A stretch of DNA of 64,000 nucleotides from an uncultured Actinomyces sp. (GTDB lineage: Bacteria; Actinomycetota; Actinomycetes; Actinomycetales; Actinomycetaceae), in the NCBI GenBank assembly GCA_938014245.1, contig CALLSD010000060.1:74673-138672 (forward strand). Direction: 5' to 3'. The translations under genes and the position numbers were made by a program. Numbering within the stretch: the first letter of the stretch is position 1; each line of letters starts with the position of its first letter. The notes beneath the pieces are model-generated. The model was not told where the DNA came from. It did not search any database and saw only the letters and a program-made list of their open reading frames with translations. This document shows, piece after piece, positions 57,501-64,000 of the stretch.

Positions 57501-58763
57501 TCAGACGAGGAATTCAAAAGGATGCAGGAGACGCTCCAGCACTTTGGTGAGCAGTGAGCGTTCCTCCCATTCCTCAAAAGAGAGACGACGTGCATTCGTC
57601 AGATCGAGTTCGAAGATCTTGTCCATTGTCTGCGCGAACTTATTCGAGCGGAATTGAACATTGACCTCGTAGTTTCCCTGGAGAGACAAGCGGTCAATAT
57701 TTGCTGTTCCAACGGTTGACCATGCTCCATCGATCGTCATGGTCTTCGAATGGATCATGGCGTCCTCGTAGAGCCAGATTTCAACGCCTTCTTTAAGAAG
57801 CGGACCGTGGTAGGGGCGAGCAACCCAGTCGGCAAGAATGTGGTTAGAGTATTCGGGAATCAGAATCTGGACGCGAACCCCGCGCCGCGCAGCGTGAACC
57901 AAGGCCTCGAAAATCTCACGATCGGGGATGAAATAGGCGCTGGTAATACGGATTGACGAGCGCGCGCGATCGATTGCATCAATGTAGAGGCCGCGGACGG
58001 GGTAAAGCAGACGAGAAGGCTGATTGAAAGCGAGGGAGACCTCGGAATCCCAACGCGGAGCCCGGGTTCGAGCAATCGAGGGTTGGCCGTGCCGTTTGAA
58101 GTGGTTCCAGAAATCAATGAAGCCGTATTTGAGCTCTGATACGGCGTCTCCCGTGACGCGTACATGAGTGTCGCGCCATTCCAGAGCGAAGGGATCGCCA
58201 ATGTTGTAACCGCCGACGAAAGCGACCTTGTCGTCAACGACGAGGATCTTTCGGTGATCGCGTCCGGTTTTTCGCAGGTTCATCGTGAACATTCCCGAAC
58301 GGATTTCGGGGAAACGACGAATATATAGATGCGGTGTCTTGGGGAAAACGTAGAAGAAGGGATCTTGATTGAGAACGGCGAAACCGTCGTAAACGATATG
58401 GACGTCGACTCCACGTTTCGCGGCGCTGAGCAAAGCCGATTTGAAGCGTTTCCCCCACGCATCCGCACGCCAGATATACGATTCAAAGAAAATGTAGTCT
58501 TTCGCCGAGGTAATCGCCTCGAGCATGTCCTCGTACAGGGACGTTCCCTCCGTGTACGTGCGAACCTCAGTGCCCTCAACCTGAGTGTCAAGAGGAGGGA
58601 AAGTGGGGAAACCGCCCGCGACGTGAGGGACGCGTTCTTTGCGGAGCTTGTCGACGATATGAACTCCGACAAGCGCTGCCGCCTGCGCTCCGAGCACAGT
58701 TAAGCCAGCGATCTTGAGTGCCCTGATGGTTTGCGACGAAAAAGATGGACGGCGATGAGACAT
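57501..58763 (-). CDS. Cardiolipin synthase-like phospholipase D family protein
   Basis: The 420-residue protein has an N-terminal membrane helix (ALKIAGLTVLGAQAAALVGV) and two PLD domains. The HxK(x)4D motifs are DHRKILVVDDKVAFVGGYNIGD (about 170) and MIHSKTMTIDGAWSTVGTANID (about 335). The pattern FFESYIWRADAWGKRFKSAL is typical of bacterial Cls. It joins two phosphatidylglycerols or exchanges head groups. The ATG is preceded by a promoter-like TACCCT with no clear ribosome binding site. It is convergent with ligA and divergent from gatC. Confidence 0.9.
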   Translation of the reverse strand: MSHRRPSFSSQTIRALKIAGLTVLGAQAAALVGVHIVDKLRKERVPHVAGGFPTFPPLDTQVEGTEVRTYTEGTSLYEDMLEAITSAKDYIFFESYIWRADAWGKRFKSALLSAAKRGVDVHIVYDGFAVLNQDPFFYVFPKTPHLYIRRFPEIRSGMFTMNLRKTGRDHRKILVVDDKVAFVGGYNIGDPFALEWRDTHVRVTGDAVSELKYGFIDFWNHFKRHGQPSIARTRAPRWDSEVSLAFNQPSRLLYPVRGLYIDAIDRARSSIRITSAYFIPDREIFEALVHAARRGVRVQILIPEYSNHILADWVARPYHGPLLKEGVEIWLYEDAMIHSKTMTIDGAWSTVGTANIDRLSLQGNYEVNVQFRSNKFAQTMDKIFELDLTNARRLSFEEWEERSLLTKVLERLLHPFEFLV

Positions 58764-58826
58764 AGTTTAAGGGTACTCAAAACTACGCCGAGCTGGGCAC
58801 AGTATGAGAGGCGCCGCCCATACGGG

Positions 58827-58832
58827 TATCAT
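58827..58832 (+). promoter_or_regulatory. -10 element of a leaderless gatC transcript
   Basis: TATCAT at 58827-58832 lies seven bases before ATG 58840. This puts the expected transcription start on the gatC ATG itself. No ribosome binding site precedes the gene, consistent with leaderless translation, which is frequent in actinobacteria. A good -35 is not obvious. Confidence 0.55.
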
Positions 58833-58839
58833 CCTTTTT

Positions 58840-59136
58840 ATGGCAAGGATCAGTACTGACGAGGTCGCCCGCGTCGCGGGCTTGGCTCGAATCGCACTTA
58901 CACCCGAAGAAATCACCAGAATCGCTGGTGAACTTGATGTTATTACCGAGGCCGTTGCAAAGGTTTCCGAGGTCGCTACCCCGGACGTGCCCGCGACCTC
59001 CCACCCCATTCCGTTGTCGAACGTGTGGCGTGAAGATGAAGTTGGTCCGACGTTGGACCGTGATGAGGTCCTGGCACAGGCCCCCGTACAGCAGGACGGA
59101 ATGTTCTTGGTTCCGCAGATTTTGGAGGAGGACTGA
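58840..59136 (+). CDS. gatC: Aspartyl/glutamyl-tRNA amidotransferase subunit C
   Basis: The 98-residue protein has the GatC pattern ISTDEVARVAGLARIALTPEE, ITRIAGELDVITEAVAKV, and the C-terminal DRDEVLAQAPVQQDGMFLVPQIL that wraps GatA. It links GatA and GatB in the GatCAB complex, which amidates Glu-tRNA(Gln) or Asp-tRNA(Asn). ATG 58840 gives the normal length; no ribosome binding site is seen. Its stop overlaps the gatA start (TGATG). Confidence 0.95.
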   Translation: MARISTDEVARVAGLARIALTPEEITRIAGELDVITEAVAKVSEVATPDVPATSHPIPLSNVWREDEVGPTLDRDEVLAQAPVQQDGMFLVPQILEED

Positions 59137-60641
59137 TGAATCCTTTGCTGAAGAAATCAGCATGCGAGCTCGCTGAGCTGCTGCGAAGCGGAGAGATCAC
59201 CTCGGTTGAACTCACTCAGGCATGCCTCGACCGTATTGATGCGATCGATTCCAAGGTCCACGCTTTCCTCTACGTTGATCGTGAAGGCGCACTTGCAACT
59301 GCAGCCGAGGTCGATGCTCGTCGCGCTGCAGGTGAAGATCTCCCGCGCCTAGCCGGCGTTCCGATCGCCGTGAAGGACAATATGGTGACCCGAGGCCTGC
59401 CGACGACCTGCGCGTCGAAGATCCTTGAAGGCTGGTTGCCTCCCTACGACGCAACCGTTGTGGAGCGTCTGCACCAGGCCGGAATGCCCATTGTCGGTAA
59501 GACGAACATGGATGAGTTCGCGATGGGCTCCTCGACCGAGCACTCTGCTTTCGGTCGCACGGGTAACCCCTGGGATTTGGATCGCATCCCGGGTGGCTCG
59601 GGCGGCGGTTCTGCGGCGGCAGTTGGCGCTTACATGGTGCCTCTCGCCCTGGGGTCTGACACAGGTGGTTCTATTCGCCAGCCCGGAGCGGTCACGGGAA
59701 CCGTTGGCGCCAAGCCCACTTACGGCGCAGTGTCACGTTACGGATTGATTGCCATGGCCTCGTCGCTGGACCAGATTGGTCCCGTGACCCGCACTGTGGC
59801 CGACGCGGCCGCACTGACCGAGGTCATCGGTGGCTTCGATCCCCACGATTCCACCTCGCTCAACGAGCCAGTCCCCGCACTGAGCGCGGGAGTGAAGTCC
59901 GTTGCTCGCGCTGGAAAGATCGAGGGACTTCGCGTGGGCGTCGTCCGTGAGCTCTCCGGTGAGGGTTACCAAGAAGACGTGAGCGCGGCGTTCAACGCAA
60001 CTGTTGAGAAGCTGCGTGATGCAGGTGCTGAAATTGTCGAGGTTTCCTGCCCGAGTTTTGAATATGCGCTTGCCGCCTACTACTTGATCATGCCTGCTGA
60101 GGTTTCCTCGAACCTCGCGCGTTTTGACGGAATGCGCTACGGCATCCGCGTCGAGCCCAGCGAGGGCCCCGTCACCGCCGAACGCGTGATGGCAGCGACC
60201 CGCGAGGCCGGTTTCGGTGACGAAGTGAAGCGCCGCATTATTTTGGGTACCCACGTTTTGTCCGCAGGCTTCTTCGATGCCTACTACGGAAATGCGCAGA
60301 AGGTCCGAACCCTCATCCAGCGCGACTTTGCCCGCGTCTTCGACGAGGTCGACGTTCTGGTATCACCCACCTGCCCCACGACGGCCTTCCGTTTCGGGGA
60401 AAAGATGGATGATCCCATGGCGATGTACCTCAACGACATTGCGACGATTCCGGCGAACCTTGCAGGAATCCCCGCAATGAACGTTCCCAATGCGGTCAGC
60501 TCTGAAGGGCTCCCGGTTGGATTCCAGATTCTCGCCCCGGCTCACCACGACCTGAAGATGTACGAGGTCGCAAGCTTGGTCGAGCAGCTCAGCGGCGATA
60601 TTGCGGGCAACTGCCCGGCAGCGCAGTGGGAGGAAAAGTGA
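59136..60641 (+). CDS. gatA: Aspartyl/glutamyl-tRNA amidotransferase subunit A
   Basis: The 501-residue amidase releases ammonia from glutamine for transfer. The Ser-cisSer-Lys triad region is seen in PIAVKDNMVTRG (Lys), the glycine-serine stretch DLDRIPGGSGGGSAAAVGAY and GSDTGGSIRQPGAVTGTVG. Length is typical. The start ATG shares one base with the gatC stop. Its stop overlaps the gatB start by one base (TGATG), so the three genes form one tight operon. Confidence 0.97.
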   Translation: MNPLLKKSACELAELLRSGEITSVELTQACLDRIDAIDSKVHAFLYVDREGALATAAEVDARRAAGEDLPRLAGVPIAVKDNMVTRGLPTTCASKILEGWLPPYDATVVERLHQAGMPIVGKTNMDEFAMGSSTEHSAFGRTGNPWDLDRIPGGSGGGSAAAVGAYMVPLALGSDTGGSIRQPGAVTGTVGAKPTYGAVSRYGLIAMASSLDQIGPVTRTVADAAALTEVIGGFDPHDSTSLNEPVPALSAGVKSVARAGKIEGLRVGVVRELSGEGYQEDVSAAFNATVEKLRDAGAEIVEVSCPSFEYALAAYYLIMPAEVSSNLARFDGMRYGIRVEPSEGPVTAERVMAATREAGFGDEVKRRIILGTHVLSAGFFDAYYGNAQKVRTLIQRDFARVFDEVDVLVSPTCPTTAFRFGEKMDDPMAMYLNDIATIPANLAGIPAMNVPNAVSSEGLPVGFQILAPAHHDLKMYEVASLVEQLSGDIAGNCPAAQWEEK

Positions 60642-62137
60642 TGAGTGAACTGATGGACTACCAGGAAGCAACAGCTTCCTTCGATCCGGTCCTCGGAATC
60701 GAAGTACACGTCGAATTGGGTACCGCCACAAAGATGTTCGATGCTGCTCCCAACGCCTTTGGCGGGGACCCGAACACCTACGTGACGCCTGTGTCCTTGG
60801 GACTGCCCGGCTCCTTGCCCGTGGTTAATCACAAGGCAGTGGAGTATGCCATCAAGATTGGTCTGGCACTGAACTGTTCGATCGCGAAGAGCTGCCGCTT
60901 TGCGCGTAAGAACTACTTCTACCCGGACCTCACGAAGGCTTTCCAGACCTCACAGTCCGATGAGCCCATTGCTTATGACGGTTATGTTGACGTCGAGCTG
61001 GAAGATGGAACCATGTTCCGCGTTCAGATTGAGCGCGCACACATGGAAGAAGACGCCGGCAAGAACACCCACATCGGCGGTGCTGACGGGCGTATTCAGG
61101 GTGCAGACCACTCGCTGGTTGACTACAACCGTGCGGGCGTTCCCTTGGTTGAGATCGTGACGCGCCCCATCGAGGGTGCAGGCGAGCGAGCCCCCGAGGT
61201 TGCTGCTGCTTACGTCCAGGCTTTGCGTGATATCTTCCGTACTCTCGGCGTTTCCGAGGCGCGTATGGAGCGTGGAAACGTGCGAGCAGACATCAACGTT
61301 TCACTGCGCCCCACTCCGACCTCTCCTTTGGGAACCCGAACCGAAACGAAGAACGTCAACTCCTTTAGGGGAATTGCAAACGCGGTTCGCTATGAGATCC
61401 AGCGTCAGGCTCAGATCCTGAGCGAAGGTGGAAGTATTCTGCAGGAAACCCGTCACTTCCACGAAGAAGACGGTTCGACTTCTTCGGGTCGTGAAAAGTC
61501 CGATGCAGAAGATTACCGTTACTTCCCCGAGCCCGACCTTGTCCCGGTCGTTCCCTCTGAGGAATGGGTGGAATCCCTGCGTGCAAGCCTTCCCGAGCTG
61601 CCTGTTGCGAAGAGGCGCCGCTTGCGTGAGCAGTGGGGCTTCGCCGATAAGGAAATGCGCGATGTGATCAACGCCGGTGCTCTTGAGCTCATCGAGGCGA
61701 CGGTTGTGGCGGGAGCTGATCCTAACGCTGCCCGAAAGTGGTGGATGGGTGAATTGGCCCGCTACGCCAAGGACAAGCAGCTTCCTCTGGAGGAATTGCC
61801 TGTTACTCCCGCTCAGATCGCCCAGCTTCAATCCCTGGTTGATGGTGGTCGCCTGACGGATAAGCTGGCTCGCCAAGTCCTCGAAGGCGTTCTTGCCGGC
61901 GAAGGCGATCCCGAGCAGGTTGTCGCTGCGCGTGGCCTCGAGGTCGTCTCCGACGAAGGCGCGCTTACCGCGGCAGTCCAGGAAGCTCTGGATGCAAACC
62001 CTGATGTCGTCGAGAAGATCAAGGGCGGCAAGGTACAAGCCGCCGGTGCGTTGGTCGGCGCCGTCATGAAGGCAACTCGCGGTCAGGCCGATGCTGCACG
62101 CGTTCGCGAACTCATTATGGAAATGGTTGGCGCCTGA
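60641..62137 (+). CDS. gatB: Aspartyl/glutamyl-tRNA amidotransferase subunit B
   Basis: The 498-residue subunit binds the misacylated tRNA and hosts the kinase-like transamidation site. It contains VLGIEVHVELGTATKMF, the zinc/metal-proximal CRFARKNYFYPDLTKAFQTSQ-type region, VDYNRAGVPLVEIVTRP, RTETKNVNSFRGIANAVRYE and the YqeY tail domain (about 345-498). GGGAGGAAA precedes the ATG. A terminator follows the operon. Confidence 0.97.
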   Translation: MSELMDYQEATASFDPVLGIEVHVELGTATKMFDAAPNAFGGDPNTYVTPVSLGLPGSLPVVNHKAVEYAIKIGLALNCSIAKSCRFARKNYFYPDLTKAFQTSQSDEPIAYDGYVDVELEDGTMFRVQIERAHMEEDAGKNTHIGGADGRIQGADHSLVDYNRAGVPLVEIVTRPIEGAGERAPEVAAAYVQALRDIFRTLGVSEARMERGNVRADINVSLRPTPTSPLGTRTETKNVNSFRGIANAVRYEIQRQAQILSEGGSILQETRHFHEEDGSTSSGREKSDAEDYRYFPEPDLVPVVPSEEWVESLRASLPELPVAKRRRLREQWGFADKEMRDVINAGALELIEATVVAGADPNAARKWWMGELARYAKDKQLPLEELPVTPAQIAQLQSLVDGGRLTDKLARQVLEGVLAGEGDPEQVVAARGLEVVSDEGALTAAVQEALDANPDVVEKIKGGKVQAAGALVGAVMKATRGQADAARVRELIMEMVGA

Positions 62138-62160
62138 GCTCGTTTTGAGTTCACGCCCGT

Positions 62161-62188
62161 GGCCCGGTCCTGAAGGACCGGGCCCTTT
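62161..62188 (+). terminator. Rho-independent terminator after gatB
   Basis: GGCCCGGTCC at 62161-62170 pairs perfectly with GGACCGGGCC at 62175-62184 around TGAA, followed by CTTTCC. It lies 24 bases past the gatB stop. Confidence 0.85.
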
Positions 62189-62362
62189 CCGTATGTGAGG
62201 ACGCTGGGGGAGTGGTGGAGTATTCCTGTGCATCAAATGTCTTGTTGTAGCGTCAATTTTGCGTAATGTGGGACAACGCTGCACCCCTGCAGTTCCGCGG
62301 CTACGATGAGGTCAGAGCCCGGTGGGCTCGCCCCGTAAAATTCGGAAATGCAAAGGTGACCA

Positions 62363-63790
62363 ATGCGTACTTCTCCGTCATACACCGCGTCCTACCGCCT
62401 TGATATCGATGAGTCGACTCTCTCGATCGCGCAGATCGTGGATGCTGTATCTTCTACTGGCGCACAGATCAAGGGCCTTGACGTCGCCGATTCTGATCGT
62501 GGACACATCGTCATTGACCTCACCTGCGACATGCGTGATTCTGACCATCGTCGTGAGGTACGCCAGATTCTGGATGGTCTTGAAGGCGTGCATACCTCCT
62601 CTGTTGCAGACCAGACCTTCATGGCTCACGTCGGCGGCAAGATTGAAGTTCATCCTAAGGTTCCGCTTCGTAACCGCGATGATCTCTCCCGCGCATACAC
62701 TCCGGGTGTTGCTCGCGTGTGTACCGCGATCCATGACATGCCCGAAAAGGCTCACCTGCTGACCATGAAGGCGAACTCAGTCGCTGTGGTTTCTGATGGC
62801 ACTGCTGTTTTGGGCCTGGGCGACATTGGCCCCGAGGCTGCTCTTCCCGTTATGGAAGGCAAGGCTGTTCTCTTCAAGCAGTTCGGTGACGTTGATGCGT
62901 GGCCGGTTGTCCTGGATACGAAGGACACTGAAGAGATCATCTCTATTGTGAAGGCGATTGCCCCCGCATACGGCGGCATTAACCTTGAAGACATTTCCGC
63001 ACCTCGCTGCTTCGAAATCGAAGAGCGACTTCGTGCCGAACTCGATATTCCCGTCTTCCACGATGACCAGCACGGCACCGCAATCGTGGTTCTGGCCGCG
63101 CTGATCAATGCCCTCAAGCTGGTGAACAAGAAGATTGAGGATGTTCGCATCGTTGTTTCCGGTGTGGGTGCTGCGGGTTCCGCGATCATTAAGCTTCTGC
63201 TGGCACAGGGTGCGCGCGACATCGTTGGCTACGGTCGTACGGGTGCGCTGGCTGGGGACGATATTGAGGGCATGCACCCCTCACGTGCATGGCTGGCTCA
63301 AAACACCAACCCGCGCATGGTTCACGGCTCCCTCAAGGAAGGTATTGCCGATGCTGACGTCTTCATCGGCGTCTCTCACGGCAATATTTTGGAGCCTTCG
63401 GACATTGCAAAGATGGCTCCCGGTGCAATTGTTTTCGCCCTCGCGAACCCGACTCCCGAAGTCGATCCCATCGCTGCTGCAGAGTACGCAGCAATTGTGG
63501 CAACCGGCCGTAGCGACTACCCGAACCAGATCAACAACGTTCTGGCCTTCCCGGGTTTGTTCCGCGGTCTGCTGGATGCGAAGGTCAAGGAAATCACGAC
63601 CGAGGTACTGCGCGTCGCTGCAAACGCAATTGCCAATGTGATCTCTGAAGATGAACTCTCTCCGAACTACATCATTCCAGGTGTCTTTAATGAGGCAGTT
63701 CCCGGTGCCGTGTCGAAGGCTGTTCGCCACGCGGTCCATGATCTGCCGACGATTGATATCCCGGTTCAAGAAGACATGGATCTTCACTGA
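62363..63790 (+). CDS. NAD(P)-dependent malic enzyme with N-terminal ACT-like domain
   Basis: The 475-residue enzyme decarboxylates malate to pyruvate. Residues about 1-80 form an ACT-like regulatory domain (SYRLDIDESTLSIAQIVDAV ... HIVIDLTCDM). The catalytic part begins at GGKIEVHPKVPLRNRDDLS. It includes RAYTPGVARVC, the Lys in HLLTMKANSVAVVSDG, GDIGPEAALPVMEGKA, the metal site FHDDQHGTAIVV, and the Rossmann turn VVSGVGAAGSAIIKLLL. AAAGGTG lies before the ATG. The ACT domain suggests allosteric control by a small metabolite. A terminator follows 27 bases later. Confidence 0.95.
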   Translation: MRTSPSYTASYRLDIDESTLSIAQIVDAVSSTGAQIKGLDVADSDRGHIVIDLTCDMRDSDHRREVRQILDGLEGVHTSSVADQTFMAHVGGKIEVHPKVPLRNRDDLSRAYTPGVARVCTAIHDMPEKAHLLTMKANSVAVVSDGTAVLGLGDIGPEAALPVMEGKAVLFKQFGDVDAWPVVLDTKDTEEIISIVKAIAPAYGGINLEDISAPRCFEIEERLRAELDIPVFHDDQHGTAIVVLAALINALKLVNKKIEDVRIVVSGVGAAGSAIIKLLLAQGARDIVGYGRTGALAGDDIEGMHPSRAWLAQNTNPRMVHGSLKEGIADADVFIGVSHGNILEPSDIAKMAPGAIVFALANPTPEVDPIAAAEYAAIVATGRSDYPNQINNVLAFPGLFRGLLDAKVKEITTEVLRVAANAIANVISEDELSPNYIIPGVFNEAVPGAVSKAVRHAVHDLPTIDIPVQEDMDLH

Positions 63791-63816
63791 TTAGGGGCGC
63801 GCTAGCGTAGTTTTTT

Positions 63817-63852
63817 GCGGGACCTGTTTCCTTGTGAGGCAGGTCCCGCTTT
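63817..63852 (+). terminator. Rho-independent terminator after the malic enzyme gene
   Basis: GCGGGACCTG at 63817-63826 pairs perfectly with CAGGTCCCGC at 63840-63849, followed by TTT. The loop is 13 bases. Confidence 0.85.
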
Positions 63853-64000
63853 AGTTGATTTACGCGAATAAATTGGTGCTATTCCGCGGAAAAGTCACTC
63901 CTCTTCTCTATTCAGATTGCCGAGGCCGCACCGATTTTGCCGCTTTGTGTGCTGGTTCACGTGGTTTTGGTTTGACGTGGGGGGTGGTGGGTGTGTAGAT
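63853..64000. other. Right-edge sequence, no feature recognised
   Basis: The last 148 bases hold no supported gene. The extreme end is G/T-rich (GGGGGGTGGTGGGTGTG). It may be the leader of a gene beyond the window. Confidence 0.5.

Overview
The window reads as ordinary chromosome from a high-GC Gram-positive bacterium, most likely the family Actinomycetaceae (Schaalia/Actinomyces relatives). Pointers are an AdnA-AdnB recombination helicase-nuclease pair, a WhiB1-type iron-sulfur regulator, a DUF3107 protein beside a ferritin-like protein and a DEAD-box helicase (the order I recall around M. tuberculosis Rv3208A-Rv3211), an Mrp/DUF1003/MgtE-N-CBS/GSP17M-like block (compare Rv1229c-Rv1234), a two-gene GatCA/GatB amidotransferase operon, and an actinobacterial-type tmRNA. 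A GH87 mutanase-type enzyme and a sortase-anchored VaFE protein fit life in dental plaque or on mucosa. Genus and species cannot be fixed from the sequence alone. No tRNA, rRNA, CRISPR array, insertion sequence or complete prophage was seen.

Layout. 0-7.5 kb: a partial O-methyltransferase, Mrp, DUF1003 and MgtE-N/CBS genes on the minus strand, a GSP17M-like gene, aminopeptidase P, a PHP phosphoesterase and MarC. 7.5-14.3 kb: glycogen phosphorylase, a YtrA-type GntR regulator with its ABC exporter and a CPBP protease, an AlbA_2-domain gene broken by one in-frame TAG, and a DUF2249 protein. 14.4-19.2 kb: an ankyrin protein, RNA helicase, ferritin-like protein, DUF3107 and a DUF4190/DUF5067 protein. 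19.3-27.1 kb: adnA-adnB and a phosphotransferase-fold protein with altered active-site residues. 27.2-30.1 kb: glutamate dehydrogenase, a methyltransferase and a GyrI-like protein. 30.1-36 kb: a two-component system joined to a binding-protein/fused-permease/ATPase transporter of the FbpABC/AfuABC class. 36-46.1 kb: prfB, ftsEX, an M23 peptidase, smpB, two YhgE/Pip membrane proteins and ssrA (tmRNA). 46.1-46.6 kb: an AT-rich non-coding stretch full of inverted repeats. 46.6-55 kb: the surface block (GH87 enzyme, VaFE protein), whiB1 and a large FHA/FtsK-type ATPase resembling EssC/EccC. 55-64 kb: ligA, a phospholipase D-type synthase, gatCAB and an ACT-domain malic enzyme.

How the genes work together. 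Several blocks are coherent units: FtsE-FtsX-M23 for septal peptidoglycan cleavage; SmpB plus tmRNA plus RF2 for translation termination and rescue; AdnAB for double-strand-break resection; GatCAB for Gln-tRNA/Asn-tRNA formation; kinase-regulator-transporter for sensed uptake of an anionic solute. The least explained items are the orphan EssC/EccC-like ATPase, the inverted-repeat region after ssrA, the sensor-less kinase with its transporter, and the nonsense-interrupted AlbA_2 gene. No single cassette could be shown to be a new system; the strongest candidates are listed as findings.
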